A stretch of 53,469 bases of DNA from Bacteroidaceae bacterium (GTDB lineage Bacteria; Bacteroidota; Bacteroidia; Bacteroidales; Bacteroidaceae), in NCBI GenBank assembly GCA_017617805.1, contig JAFZVN010000088.1:1-53469 (forward strand). The letters are read 5' to 3'. Below are positions 44,350-53,469 of the stretch, in pieces (positions within the stretch are counted from its first letter, which is position 1; the number at the start of each line of letters is the position of its first letter). The notes beneath the pieces were generated by a model. It was not told the origin of the DNA. It saw only the letters and a program-made list of their open reading frames with translations, and did no database searches. A program made the translations under genes and the position numbers.

Positions 44350-44940
44350 ATGGAAAATAAGATTCAAGAACTGACTGAGAAACTCCTGAAAGACGGAGTG
44401 GAGAAGGGTAATGCCGAAGCTGAGAAAATCATCGCCGCAGCCAATGAAAAAGCTGCACAGATTATCGCCGAGGCGAAGGCTCAGGCCGCTGAGATTGAGG
44501 CCGCTGCGAAGAAAACCACACAGGGCATGGAGGAGAACATGAAGAGCGAGGTGAAGATGTATGCTGCTCAGGCGCTGAATGCGCTGAAGAGCGAAGTGGC
44601 TGACGTGGTAGGCGATAAGGTGGTGAAGGAAGCCGCAGCTGACATCGCCGGCAACAAAGACTTCATGAATGAGTTCATGCTGAAACTGGCTGAGAAGTGG
44701 GGCGCTGGCGAGGACATCGTGATCAGCACAGCCGACGCTCAGAGTCTGAAGGCGCTTTTTGCGAAGAAGGCGAAGGCGCTGTTGGACAAGGGCGTGAAGA
44801 TTGAGCAGGTGAATGGTCAGAAGACGCTCTTCACGGTGGCTCCTGCCGATGGTTCGTACAAGGTGAACTTTGGCGAGGCAGAGTTTGTGGAGTACTTCAA
44901 GAACTTCCTGAGACCTCAGTTGGTGGAAATGATTTTCTAA
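44350..44940 (+). CDS. atpE: V-type ATP synthase subunit E
   Basis: A 196-residue peripheral-stalk subunit. The N-terminal 60-70 residues are an Ala/Glu/Lys-rich helix with a coiled-coil pattern ('EKIIAAANEKAAQIIAEAKA'), followed by a globular C-terminal domain ending 'FLRPQLVEMIF'. It links the V1 catalytic head to subunit I in the membrane. It is first in the operon E - DUF2764 - A - B - D - I - K and follows a -7 box at 44310. No subunit G/H gene is seen, so what pairs with E is not clear from this window. Confidence 0.88.
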   Translation: MENKIQELTEKLLKDGVEKGNAEAEKIIAAANEKAAQIIAEAKAQAAEIEAAAKKTTQGMEENMKSEVKMYAAQALNALKSEVADVVGDKVVKEAAADIAGNKDFMNEFMLKLAEKWGAGEDIVISTADAQSLKALFAKKAKALLDKGVKIEQVNGQKTLFTVAPADGSYKVNFGEAEFVEYFKNFLRPQLVEMIF

Positions 44941-44947
44941 AGAGAGT

Positions 44948-45820
44948 ATGGGAAATTACTATTGTTTAATGGCTGGTCTGCCTGACATCACGCTGGAGGA
45001 TACGAAGCGCAGGGTGAGCATCGCGGACTTGAGGACTGAACTGGAGGATACCTTGTCGGACGACGACAAGAAGGTGCTCTTCTACTTCTTTCTCAAGAAC
45101 GACTGCACGAACCTGGTGAAGCTCTTGAAGAATCCGCAGGCGGAGGTGGATGACCTGGGCAACTACTCGATGGAACAGTATGTCGATTTGATGACATCGG
45201 CCAGGGAGATGAACTTCAACGTGCACCGTTTCCCTGCCTTCATGAGTGAATTTGCCCGCGACTATGCCTACAACAAGGATAAGGAGGGCTACTTTGCGGA
45301 GGACGACATGCTCTATAAGTTCTATCGCTATGCCATCGAGACGTGCCCCAACAAGATGGTGCGTCAGTGGTTCAAACTCAACCTCGACATCACTAACATC
45401 CTCACGGCGTTTCTTGCCCGTAAGAATGGCTGGAACGTGGCTGATTACATCCAGGGTGAGGATGAGGTGACGGAGATGATTCTTACCAACAACACGAAGG
45501 ACTTCAACCTGACGGCTGAGTATGACTACGTGGCTGACCTGGTGAAAATTGTGGAGTGTGAGGATCCTGTGGAGAAGGAACGTAAGATGGACGCCTTCAA
45601 GTGGCTGTGGTTGGAGGATCGGACGTTCTTCAACATCTTCTCCATTGAGGCTGTCTTTGCCTATCTGTGCAAGCTCGACATGCTGGCCCGTTGGGACAAG
45701 CTGGATGTGGAGACGGGCAAGGAGACGTTCCGCCAAATCATCGAGAACCTAAGAGGCGAGGCGAGAGTACCAGAGGAGTTTGTAGCGAAGGCTGCGCATG
45801 TGAGAAACCTGATGGCGTAG
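44948..45820 (+). CDS. DUF2764 family protein of the V-ATPase operon
   Basis: A 290-residue protein beginning 'MGNYYCLMAGLPDITLED', the typical opening of DUF2764, with 'YFFLKNDCTNLVKLLKNP', 'ARDYAYNKDKEGYFAEDDML' and 'MVRQWFKLNLDITNILTAFL' following. The family is found in V-ATPase operons of Bacteroidetes and some other bacteria at the place where subunit C is usually encoded, and the two are similar in length, so a role as a diverged central-stalk subunit C is a reasonable inference. It lies 7 bp after subunit E and 56 bp before A. Confidence 0.88.
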   Translation: MGNYYCLMAGLPDITLEDTKRRVSIADLRTELEDTLSDDDKKVLFYFFLKNDCTNLVKLLKNPQAEVDDLGNYSMEQYVDLMTSAREMNFNVHRFPAFMSEFARDYAYNKDKEGYFAEDDMLYKFYRYAIETCPNKMVRQWFKLNLDITNILTAFLARKNGWNVADYIQGEDEVTEMILTNNTKDFNLTAEYDYVADLVKIVECEDPVEKERKMDAFKWLWLEDRTFFNIFSIEAVFAYLCKLDMLARWDKLDVETGKETFRQIIENLRGEARVPEEFVAKAAHVRNLMA

Positions 45821-45876
45821 TTGCTGAGCGCTGACGCTAAATGATAAATGAAAAATGATAAATAATAAATCAAGAT

Positions 45877-47619
45877 ATGACTAAAGGAACTGTTAGTGGC
45901 GTGATTGCCAACATGGTGACACTGGCTGTCGATGGTCCTGTGAAGCAGGGTGAAATCTGCTACATCGAGACGGGTGGCGACAAGCTGATGAGTGAGGTCA
46001 TCAAGGTGGTGGGCAGTGACGTGTATGTCCAGGTGTTTGAATCGACACGTGGACTGAAGGTCGGCGCACCAGCCGAATTTACGGGACACATGCTGGAAGT
46101 GCAACTTGGCCCTGGCATGCTGTCGAAGAACTACGACGGTCTGCAGAACGACCTCGACAAGATGGAGGGTGTCTTCCTGAAACGTGGTCAGTACACCGAA
46201 CCCCTTGACAAAGAACGTGAATGGGATTACGAACCCCTTGCCAAGGTTGGCGATGAGGTGGAAGCCTCTGCATGGCTGGGCGAGGTGGAGGAGAACTCGC
46301 AGAAACTGAAAATCATGGCTCCTTTCCAGATGGAGGGCAAAGCGAAGGTGAAGAGCATCGTGAAGGCTGGCAAGTATAAGATTCACGATGTGGTGGCTGT
46401 GCTTGAGAAAGAGGATGGTACCGAAGTGAAGGTGGATATGGTGCAGCATTGGCCTGTGAAGTTCGCCATGACCAATTATAAGGAGAAACCACGTCCTTTC
46501 AAGCTGTTGGAGACGGGTGTGCGTACTATCGACACGTTTAACCCCATCGTGGAAGGCGGTACGGGCTTCATTCCAGGCCCCTTCGGTACGGGTAAGACGG
46601 TGCTGCAGCATGCCATCTCGAAACAAGCTGAGGCCGACATCGTGATTATCGCCGCCTGTGGTGAGCGTGCCAACGAGGTTGTGGAAATCTTTACGGAGTT
46701 CCCCGAATTGGATGACCCACACACGGGACGCAAGCTGATGGAACGTACCATTATCATCGCCAACACTTCGAACATGCCTGTGGCTGCCCGTGAGGCTTCG
46801 GTCTATACAGCCATGACGATGGCAGAATATTATCGCTCGATGGGTCTGCGTGTGCTGCTGATGGCTGACTCCACTTCACGTTGGGCTCAGGCGCTGCGTG
46901 AGATGTCGAACCGTATGGAGGAACTGCCTGGTCCTGATGCATTCCCAATGGACTTGGGTGCTCTTATCTCGAACTTCTACGGACGTGCTGGTTATGTGTA
47001 TCTGAACAATGGTGAGATTGGTTCCATCACGTTCATCGGTACGGTGTCGCCTGCTGGTGGTAATCTGAAGGAGCCTGTGACGGAGAACACGAAGAAGGTG
47101 GCTCGCTGCTTCTACGGACTGGAACAAGACCGTGCAGACAAGAAGCGCTATCCTGCCGTGAACCCCATCGACTCTTACTCGAAGTATCTTGAATATCCTG
47201 AGTTCGCTGAATACATCTCGAAGAAAATCAATGACAAGTGGATTCCTAAGGTGCTAAACCTGAAGACCCGCATGCAACGTGGTAAGGAAATCGCTGAGCA
47301 GATTAACATCCTTGGTGATGATGGTGTTCCAGTGGATTATCACGTGGTGTTCTGGAAGTCTGAAATCATTGACTTCGTGCTCTTGCAGCAAGATGCCTTC
47401 GATGAGGTGGATGCTGTGACTTCCCTGGAACGTCAGGAGGCTATTCTCGATATGGTGACAGAAATCTGCGAGACGGATTTCCATTTCGACCACTTTGAGG
47501 AGTGTGTGGCTTTCTTCCGCAAGCTCATCAACCTCTGCAAGCAGATGAACTATTCTCAGTTCCAGAGCGAACAATACAACGACTTTGTTTCACAAATCAA
47601 GGCAATGCTTGCCGCATAA
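45877..47619 (+). CDS. atpA: V-type ATP synthase catalytic subunit A
   Basis: A 580-residue catalytic subunit. The N-terminal beta barrel ('GTVSGVIANMVTLAVDGPV') and non-homologous insert are followed by the P-loop 'GPFGTGKTVLQH' at residues 234-241, 'IIAACGERANEVVEIFTEFP', Walker B 'LRVLLMADSTSRWAQALREM' and 'GSITFIGTVSPAGGN'. It hydrolyses or makes ATP at the A/B interface in the V1 head. Length is standard. It is seven bases upstream of subunit B. Confidence 0.97.
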   Translation: MTKGTVSGVIANMVTLAVDGPVKQGEICYIETGGDKLMSEVIKVVGSDVYVQVFESTRGLKVGAPAEFTGHMLEVQLGPGMLSKNYDGLQNDLDKMEGVFLKRGQYTEPLDKEREWDYEPLAKVGDEVEASAWLGEVEENSQKLKIMAPFQMEGKAKVKSIVKAGKYKIHDVVAVLEKEDGTEVKVDMVQHWPVKFAMTNYKEKPRPFKLLETGVRTIDTFNPIVEGGTGFIPGPFGTGKTVLQHAISKQAEADIVIIAACGERANEVVEIFTEFPELDDPHTGRKLMERTIIIANTSNMPVAAREASVYTAMTMAEYYRSMGLRVLLMADSTSRWAQALREMSNRMEELPGPDAFPMDLGALISNFYGRAGYVYLNNGEIGSITFIGTVSPAGGNLKEPVTENTKKVARCFYGLEQDRADKKRYPAVNPIDSYSKYLEYPEFAEYISKKINDKWIPKVLNLKTRMQRGKEIAEQINILGDDGVPVDYHVVFWKSEIIDFVLLQQDAFDEVDAVTSLERQEAILDMVTEICETDFHFDHFEECVAFFRKLINLCKQMNYSQFQSEQYNDFVSQIKAMLAA

Positions 47620-47625
47620 ACGACT

Positions 47626-48948
47626 ATGGCTACTGCTTTTCAGAAGATATATACAAAGATTGGCCAGATAACGAAGGCCACCGTTTCCCTCAAAGCGAAG
47701 GGAGTCGGATATGATGAACTTGCCACCATCAACGGCAAGTTGGCTCAGGTAGTGAAAATTGCAGGCGACGACGTGACGCTGCAGGTGTTTGAAGGTACGG
47801 GTGGCATCCCTACCAACGCCGAAGTGGTGTTCCTCGGCAAAGCTCCTTCGTTGAAAGTGAGCGAGCAGCTGGCAGGACGCTTCTTCAATGCCTACGGAAA
47901 TCCTATCGACGGAGGACCGGAGATAGAAGGAAAGGATGTGGAGATTGGTGGTCCATCTGTGAATCCCGTGCGTCGTAAGCAGCCATCTGAACTGATTGCG
48001 ACGGGTATTGCTGGTATCGACTTAAACAACACGCTTGTGTCTGGTCAGAAGATTCCGTTCTTTGCCGACCCCGACCAACCTTTCAACGAGGTGATGGCGT
48101 TGGTAGCATTGCGTGCCAAGGTGGATAAGATTATCCTTGGTGGCATGGGTATGACGAACGATGACTATTACTTCTTCAAGAACACCTTCTCGAATGCTGG
48201 TGCGCTCGATCGCATCATCGCCTTCATGAATACTACTGAAGACCCAGCAGTGGAGCGTTTGCTGGTGCCAGACATGGCGCTAACAGCTGCCGAGTACTTC
48301 GCAGTGGAGAAGCATGAGACTGTGCTGGTGCTTTTGACAGATATGACTTCTTACGCCGACTCGCTTTCTATCGTGTCGAACCGTATGGATCAGATTCCAT
48401 CAAAGGACTCTATGCCTGGTTCGCTCTATTCAGATTTGGCCAAGATTTACGAGAAAGCCGTGCAGTTCCCAGAGAGTGCAGGTGGGGGTTCCATCACCAT
48501 CATCGCTGTGACCACGCTGTCGGGTGGCGACATCACACACGCTGTGCCTGACAACACGGGTTATATCACCGAGGGTCAGTTGTATTTGCGTCGTGACTCT
48601 GATATCGGTAAGGTCATCGTTGACCCATTCCGTTCACTTTCTCGTCTGAAGCAGTTGGTGGCCGGTAAGAAGACACGTAAAGACCATTCGCAGGTGATGA
48701 ATGCCGCCATTCGTCTTTACTCCGATGCTGCTAATGCGAAGACCAAGATGGAGAACGGTTTCGACCTGACCGACTACGACAACCGTTGTCTCGACTTTGC
48801 GAAGGAATATGCAGGCAAGTTGCTTGCTATCGACGTCAACCTCGATACGACTGAAATGCTGGATGTTACGTGGTCGCTCTTTAAGAAGTACTTCAAACTT
48901 GAAGAGGTTAACATCAAGAAAGAATTTACTGACATCTATTGGAAGTAA
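47626..48948 (+). CDS. atpB: V-type ATP synthase subunit B
   Basis: A 440-residue non-catalytic nucleotide-site subunit. Landmarks: 'EVVFLGKAPSLKVSEQLAGR', 'NAYGNPIDGGPEI', 'ELIATGIAGIDLNNTLVSGQ', a degenerate P-loop position 'FADPDQPFNEVM' in place of GxGxxxK[TS], 'VLVLLTDMTSYADSLSIVSN' and 'TDIYWK' at the end. It alternates with subunit A in the V1 head. Three bases separate it from subunit D. Confidence 0.96.
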   Translation: MATAFQKIYTKIGQITKATVSLKAKGVGYDELATINGKLAQVVKIAGDDVTLQVFEGTGGIPTNAEVVFLGKAPSLKVSEQLAGRFFNAYGNPIDGGPEIEGKDVEIGGPSVNPVRRKQPSELIATGIAGIDLNNTLVSGQKIPFFADPDQPFNEVMALVALRAKVDKIILGGMGMTNDDYYFFKNTFSNAGALDRIIAFMNTTEDPAVERLLVPDMALTAAEYFAVEKHETVLVLLTDMTSYADSLSIVSNRMDQIPSKDSMPGSLYSDLAKIYEKAVQFPESAGGGSITIIAVTTLSGGDITHAVPDNTGYITEGQLYLRRDSDIGKVIVDPFRSLSRLKQLVAGKKTRKDHSQVMNAAIRLYSDAANAKTKMENGFDLTDYDNRCLDFAKEYAGKLLAIDVNLDTTEMLDVTWSLFKKYFKLEEVNIKKEFTDIYWK

Positions 48949-48951
48949 TAT

Positions 48952-49596
48952 ATGGCGATTAAGTTTCAATATAACAAGACATCGCTTCAGCAGATTGAGA
49001 AGAACCTGAAGATGCGACAACGTACCTTGCCTATCATCAAGAACAAGGAGACGGCGTTGCGTCTCGAGGTGAAGCGCAGCAAGGAAGAAGCGGAGGACTT
49101 GGAGAAGAAACTGCAACAACAGATTGGCGGCTACGAGTCGATGTATGCCTTGTGGGGCGAGTTCGATGTATCGTTGGTCAGTCTGAAAGATGTGCAACTC
49201 GATGTGAAGAAGGTGGCAGGCGTGCGTGTACCTGTGTTGACCAACATCGAGCTGGATGTCAAACCCTTCGGGCTTTTCTCGGCTCCGAAGTGGTATTTTG
49301 ACGGCATCAACTTGTTGCAGGGATTGGCCAAGACCGCTGTGGAACGTGAATTTGTACTTGCCAAGTTGGGACTTCTCGACCATGCACGTCGCAAGACTAC
49401 GCAGAAGGTGAACCTCTTCGAGAAAGTCCAGATACCAGGCTATCAGGAGGCGATTCGCAAGATTAAGCGATTTATGGAAGACGAGGAGAACCTTTCCAAG
49501 TCTTCACAGAAAATTCTGAAGTCTCTGCAAGAAGCGAGAAAGAAAAAGGAGGAGCAAGATGTCTCTCTCGAAGGAAAGGAGGATGTTGCCGTATGA
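48952..49596 (+). CDS. atpD: V-type ATP synthase subunit D
   Basis: A 214-residue central rotor-shaft subunit. Two long helical regions flank a middle domain: N-terminal 'YNKTSLQQIEKNLKMRQRTL' and 'IKNKETALRLEVKRSKEEA', and C-terminal 'RKTTQKVNLFEKVQIPGYQE' with 'IKRFMEDEENLSKSSQKIL', which is the conserved subunit D C-terminal pattern. The stop overlaps the subunit I start (ATGA), indicating coupled translation. Confidence 0.94.
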   Translation: MAIKFQYNKTSLQQIEKNLKMRQRTLPIIKNKETALRLEVKRSKEEAEDLEKKLQQQIGGYESMYALWGEFDVSLVSLKDVQLDVKKVAGVRVPVLTNIELDVKPFGLFSAPKWYFDGINLLQGLAKTAVEREFVLAKLGLLDHARRKTTQKVNLFEKVQIPGYQEAIRKIKRFMEDEENLSKSSQKILKSLQEARKKKEEQDVSLEGKEDVAV

Positions 49597-51476
49597 TACA
49601 AGATATGAAGAAACTCACGTTCCTCATCACAAATGGGGAATATGACAAGTTCATTGCCGACATCCGTGAGTTGGGTGTCATCCATGTGGAGGAACTGCAG
49701 CAGGGAGCCACGAGCGACGAATTGCAGGCAGGACTCGACTTGGCTGTGCGGTATAAGGATGCACTCAAGGCATTGGATTATGCAGCTGACTCTTACGAAT
49801 CGGGAACCACCTACACACCTCAGCCTGCTGATGCCTCTAAGGGTGTGGCGCTGATTGATACGGTGGAACGTCTGCTTCAGGAGGAAAACAGCGTGAAGCA
49901 CAGCATGGATGCTGCCGATGATGCCATCCAGCAACTTGAACCCTTTGGCGAGTTCAGTTGGGACAGCATCCGTCAGTTGGAGAAGTCTGGTTACAAGCCT
50001 TATTTCTATGCTGTCAACGCCAAGATGTACAAGGCAGAGTGGGGCGAGAAGTACTTTGCGACTGCTGTCAACGAAATCAACAAGAAGACCTATTTTGTGG
50101 CCTTCTCCAACGAAGCTCAGGAACCTGACATCACAGCTGAACGTCTGTTCTTGCCAGAGGAATCGCTTTCTTTCTATCAGGAGAAGCGCAAGACGCTGAG
50201 TGAACAGTTGGCCAGCATCCATGAACAGATGTTGCAGGTAAATGCCGTTGACCGTGCTTCTATCGAAGCAGGGCAGATGGCCAATGAGAACGACATCCAA
50301 CTCTCGAAGGTGCATCTCAGCAATGAGAACCTCGTCGATGGAGCTGTGAAGTTGATGATTGGTTGGACGCTCAAAGAGAATGCGGATAGGGTGGTGGAGT
50401 ACCTCGAAAAGGAACGCATCTTCTACGAAATGGCAGACCCGGCGTTTGAGGACAATGTGCCTATCCAAATCAAGAATGACAAGTTCTCGTCGCTCTTTGA
50501 ACCGATTCTGCGCATGTACTCTCTGCCGAACTATCATGACATCGACCCACTGCCATTCTTTGCCCCATTCTTCATGCTCTTCTTCGGATTGTGCATGGGC
50601 GATATGGGTTACGGATTGCTCATTCTGGCAGCAAGCCTTGCCATCATCTTTGCTAAGCCTAAGATAGCTGCATACGGCAAGTTAGGTGCCCTGTTGGGTG
50701 GTATGACATGCATCTGCGGTTTTATTACTGGCACGTTCTTTGGTATCGATTTGGCTACTGTTGATTGGGAGTTCATCAAACCTCTCCAACCTTATTTCAT
50801 CAACGACTCGATGAAGGAGAGTTTCTTTGGCTACTCACCTATGATGGTCATTTCTGTCATCATCGGTCTTATTCAAGTGTTGCTTGGCATGACGCTGGCA
50901 GGTTGCAAGGCCGTGAAGAACTATGGATTCGTCTATGGTGTAGGTAAGTTCTCATGGGTGGTGGCGCTGCTCAGTGCAACCATTTTGTTTGGTCTGCCAC
51001 TCTTTGGTGCAGAACTCTCTCAGCCTGTGCAGTACGTGCTCTACGCACTCATTGCTTTGTCTGCTCTCGGCATTTTCTTCCTCAACAATCCCAATGCCTA
51101 CAAAAAAGATTCGGCGTTGGGTAAAGCGCTTGGTGTGGGAAGCAATCTGGGTAGTGGCATCTGGGCAACCTATGGTATGTCCACAGGACTGTTAGGTGAT
51201 CTCTTGAGTTACATCCGACTCTTTGCCCTCGGTCTTACGGGTGGTGTGCTGGGTTCGGTGTTCAATCAGTTGGCCATGGAAATGAGTCCTGATATACCAG
51301 TGGTGCATGAACTGGTGATGATTATCATCCTGCTTTTTGGTCATGGCATCAACTTCGGCCTCTGTATGATTTCCTCCTTCGTGCATCCGATGCGACTCAC
51401 CTTTGTGGAGTATTTCAAGAATGCAGACTTCGAAGGAAATGGCAAGGAGTATCAACCTTTTAAAGTGAAAGTTTAA
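49593..51476 (+). CDS. atpI: V-type ATP synthase subunit I
   Basis: A 627-residue membrane stator subunit. The N-terminal ~310 residues are cytosolic and rich in coiled coil; the C-terminal half has about seven to eight membrane segments. The conserved 'LLSYIRLFALGLTGG' contains the Arg that faces the K ring carboxylate during ion transfer. Other landmarks: 'FFMLFFGLCMGDMGYG', 'YGMSTGLLGD' and 'GHGINFGLCMISSFVHPMRL'. The start at 49593 overlaps the D stop by four bases; a Met four codons on is an alternative. Confidence 0.95.
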   Translation: MIQDMKKLTFLITNGEYDKFIADIRELGVIHVEELQQGATSDELQAGLDLAVRYKDALKALDYAADSYESGTTYTPQPADASKGVALIDTVERLLQEENSVKHSMDAADDAIQQLEPFGEFSWDSIRQLEKSGYKPYFYAVNAKMYKAEWGEKYFATAVNEINKKTYFVAFSNEAQEPDITAERLFLPEESLSFYQEKRKTLSEQLASIHEQMLQVNAVDRASIEAGQMANENDIQLSKVHLSNENLVDGAVKLMIGWTLKENADRVVEYLEKERIFYEMADPAFEDNVPIQIKNDKFSSLFEPILRMYSLPNYHDIDPLPFFAPFFMLFFGLCMGDMGYGLLILAASLAIIFAKPKIAAYGKLGALLGGMTCICGFITGTFFGIDLATVDWEFIKPLQPYFINDSMKESFFGYSPMMVISVIIGLIQVLLGMTLAGCKAVKNYGFVYGVGKFSWVVALLSATILFGLPLFGAELSQPVQYVLYALIALSALGIFFLNNPNAYKKDSALGKALGVGSNLGSGIWATYGMSTGLLGDLLSYIRLFALGLTGGVLGSVFNQLAMEMSPDIPVVHELVMIIILLFGHGINFGLCMISSFVHPMRLTFVEYFKNADFEGNGKEYQPFKVKV

Positions 51477-51962
<486 letters not shown>

Positions 51963-51986
51963 CAATAGACAGAACAATAACAAGAG

Positions 51987-52026
51987 AGAGGACGGCATCC
52001 AGTTGGACGTCGCCCTCTTTTATTTT
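51987..52026 (+). terminator. Intrinsic terminator of the V-ATPase operon
   Basis: 51987-51996 pairs with 52009-52018 (10 positions, one mismatch, one G-U), with an inner tcca/tgga stem, followed by tttattttcc. It lies 24 bp after the subunit K stop. Confidence 0.75.
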
Positions 52027-52045
52027 CCTATTTATTGGCGATGCA

Positions 52046-52921
52046 TTAGTAAAAAGCTTTCTCCTCCTCCGTCATCTCACGTTTGGGTTGCTGCGCCTTC
52101 AGGTACAGATACACCTTATAAATGTTCTTGCCGCCCCAATTAGTCGGAGGGTAGCTACTGCATGAGAAAGAAGCATCTGAGAACTCGACGCTTACAGAAC
52201 TGCTTGGTGCATCAAAAATCATGTAGTGCTCATCGTGATAACGTGGCATCTTATATGCCTCGCCTTCAATCAGCATCGTACGGATGGTGTCCACCTGCTG
52301 AGGAGTGATGGCAACGGTGTCTAATTTTTCGAAAGAATATGTGTCCAAGAGTGCAATGTAGGAACCATCCTTCAGACGTTCCAGTTCGCCATGCGAGGCT
52401 GGTTTGTGTATCATGCCTCCACCTGAATGGTACTCGAAATGGATGAGTTCCCCTTGGGGTGCCTTGAATGTCTGATGACGCTTTCCATCAATTAGGGGAA
52501 CTATTATGTTTATCACTTTTGTATATCGTTCCTCTGCCTTTCGGGCACACTCAAAAGTTTGCTTGGCCTTTTCTGTGTCGTTGAAATGCTGAGCCAGTGC
52601 CTTCTCTGACTTAGCCGAACCTGGTTTCGGATAAATCTGTTGTGCCAATTGCAGGATTCTACTGTTTTCTTGATGCCACGATTCAGCTAAATGTATTAGT
52701 TCTTCCAGCTCATCGGGACATCTGTCTGGAGCTGTTCGGATATAATAATCTGCTCTGCTGTCATCCTCCAACCACATCAGAGGCGTTCTGCACTCAGGAT
52801 TCTTTGCCATTTGCTCCTTGATGTCCGTCATCTCTTTGTCTGAAAACTTTTGTGATGTTTGGCCGAATGCAGAGGTGCTCAACCCCAGCATCATAATGCC
52901 CATTGCTAATGATTTATTCAT
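52046..52921 (-). CDS. Hypothetical exported protein
   Basis: A 291-residue protein with a signal peptide ('MNKSLAMGIMMLGLSTSAFG' then Q). The mature part is helical and acidic at first ('LEELIHLAESWHQENSRIL', 'FECARKAEERYTKVINI'), then beta-rich with 'FKAPQGELIHFEYHSGGGMI' and 'YIALLDTYSFEKLDTVAIT'. I do not recognise a family. It is a lone minus-strand gene, convergent with the V-ATPase operon and divergent from the tRNA. A near-consensus -7 (TTACTTTG) lies about 25 bp upstream. Confidence 0.8.
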   Translation of the reverse strand: MNKSLAMGIMMLGLSTSAFGQTSQKFSDKEMTDIKEQMAKNPECRTPLMWLEDDSRADYYIRTAPDRCPDELEELIHLAESWHQENSRILQLAQQIYPKPGSAKSEKALAQHFNDTEKAKQTFECARKAEERYTKVINIIVPLIDGKRHQTFKAPQGELIHFEYHSGGGMIHKPASHGELERLKDGSYIALLDTYSFEKLDTVAITPQQVDTIRTMLIEGEAYKMPRYHDEHYMIFDAPSSSVSVEFSDASFSCSSYPPTNWGGKNIYKVYLYLKAQQPKREMTEEEKAFY

Positions 52922-53045
52922 GTTGTAAAGGTATTATAATGGTTGCAAAGTAACAAAAAATAATCGAGACCATCATCAATCAGAGGAAAAAATATGCGTT
53001 TATGAGAGAAAAAATGCTGCTGAGAGAAAAATAATTGGGTTTATG

Positions 53046-53077
53046 TTTGTGTGGTTGAAATAAAAAGCGTACCTTTG
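53046..53077 (+). promoter_or_regulatory. Consensus promoter of tRNA-Arg
   Basis: TTTG (53046-53049), a 20-bp spacer and TACCTTTG (53070-53077) match the Bacteroidetes consensus exactly. The tRNA starts 74 bp downstream. Confidence 0.85.
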
Positions 53078-53151
53078 CATCCGCAAATTGCGTGGGCCTC
53101 TGTCCGTGCAACTGTGTTTGTGTGGCTGAGCCATACACTCCAAGTGAGGAT

Positions 53152-53225
53152 GGTTCGGTAGCTCAGCTGGATAGAGCAACAGCCTTCTAAGCTGTGGGTC
53201 TTGGGTTCGAATCCCAACCGAATCA
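53152..53225 (+). tRNA. tRNA-Arg, anticodon TCT
   Basis: A 74-nt cloverleaf can be folded: acceptor ggttcgg with ccgaatc (one G-U at position 2), D arm gctc/gagc, anticodon stem acagc/gctgt with loop cttctaa (anticodon tct at 53186-53188), T arm ttggg/cccaa with loop ttcgaat, discriminator A. CCA is not encoded. It decodes AGA. Confidence 0.95.
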
Positions 53226-53230
53226 CAAAG

Positions 53231-53285
53231 CCTCTTTTGAATGAAGAACGAAAGCTCGCTTTTTGTTCGTGCATGAAGAAAGAGG
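53231..53285 (+). other. Imperfect palindrome downstream of the tRNA, possible terminator
   Basis: cctcttt (53231-53237) pairs with aaagagg (53279-53285), and an inner hairpin 53246-53268 (nine pairs, one bulge) contains a T-run ctttttgttc in its right arm. It begins five bases after the tRNA and may terminate or process it. The remaining 53286-53469 shows no gene; a TAGATTTG box at 53453-53460 may be the promoter of a gene beyond the edge. Confidence 0.4.
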
Positions 53286-53469
53286 ATTTGAAAGATAGCC
53301 CGTGGCAGGGCAAGGGATATCTAATCCCAATCACTAAATAAAGAAACACCCCTAATTTTCAAAAACAAAAAGGGTTGAGCGTTCCAAATTTCGCAAGACG
53401 GGCATTGCGGGCCTGTCGGAATGGCAAAGACCTGTACTTCTCCAAGTAAAATTAGATTTGAAAATTATC

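Noticed and set aside
45821-45876. Short direct repeats (aaatgataaatga type) before subunit A
   Set aside because: Low-complexity AT leader common before Bacteroidetes genes; no clear function.
53226-53345. Possible att site: 'aatcccaatcac' at about 53322 resembling the tRNA 3' end
   Set aside because: Only a gapped partial match to the tRNA end; no integrase in the window.

Overview
The window looks like chromosomal DNA of a gut or oral member of the Bacteroidales, most likely Prevotellaceae. Reasons: Shine-Dalgarno sites are mostly absent; several promoters fit the Bacteroidetes consensus TTTG-N19-21-TANNTTTG (clearest at 39134-39165 and 53046-53077); there are BspA-type leucine-rich repeat and InlB-like repeat surface proteins ending in a Prevotella-style 'GVYI..GKK..IK' tail; arabinose genes sit in one Bacteroides-type operon with a sodium symporter; and there is a V-type ATPase operon with a DUF2764 gene. 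The assignment is inferred from gene content, not from a search.

Layout. 1-2050 is an accessory patch: the C-terminal end of a probable AlbA-type ATP-binding regulator, an AT-rich RelA/SpoT-domain gene that could be a toxSAS-type toxin or defence gene, and an IS30-family transposase remnant. 2150-8700 carries two secreted repeat proteins: an LRR/cohesin-like/dockerin protein missing its 5' end, and a 1353-residue protein with fourteen 61-residue repeats. 8700-8960 is non-coding and full of hairpins. 8960-16630 holds a secreted esterase-like protein, a lipoprotein, a TauE/SafE permease, Tex, an MBL-fold hydrolase and a Pif1-like helicase.

16640-30370 is a sugar region on the minus strand. A lipoprotein mutarotase, an SSS sodium/sugar symporter, araD, araA, araB, tkt and rpiB form a probable L-arabinose/pentose-phosphate operon ending in a good terminator at 16637-16673. 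Upstream, cytosolic galM, an FHS-family sugar transporter and galK form a second, galactose operon. Arabinose would be imported with sodium, isomerised, phosphorylated, epimerised to xylulose-5-P, and passed to transketolase and RpiB.

30520-38260 has folC, a divergent 1399-residue two-part sensor kinase with its response regulator and a membrane protein, then nth. The sensor is the most unusual object here: its first kinase half keeps the ATP-binding motifs but has no clear phospho-acceptor His, while its second half has an H-box-like KHET motif but a degenerate ATPase domain. 38390-44135 has rpmA-rplU, small secreted proteins, a PD40 protein, and a mutS2 with a palindromic repeat inserted in frame.

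44350-51962 is a seven-gene V-type ATPase operon (E, DUF2764, A, B, D, I, K) with no recognisable C, F or G gene. Subunit K carries sodium-site residues at the spacing I recall for the Enterococcus hirae K ring, which fits the sodium-coupled sugar uptake nearby. The window ends with a hypothetical secreted protein and tRNA-Arg(TCT) with a textbook promoter.
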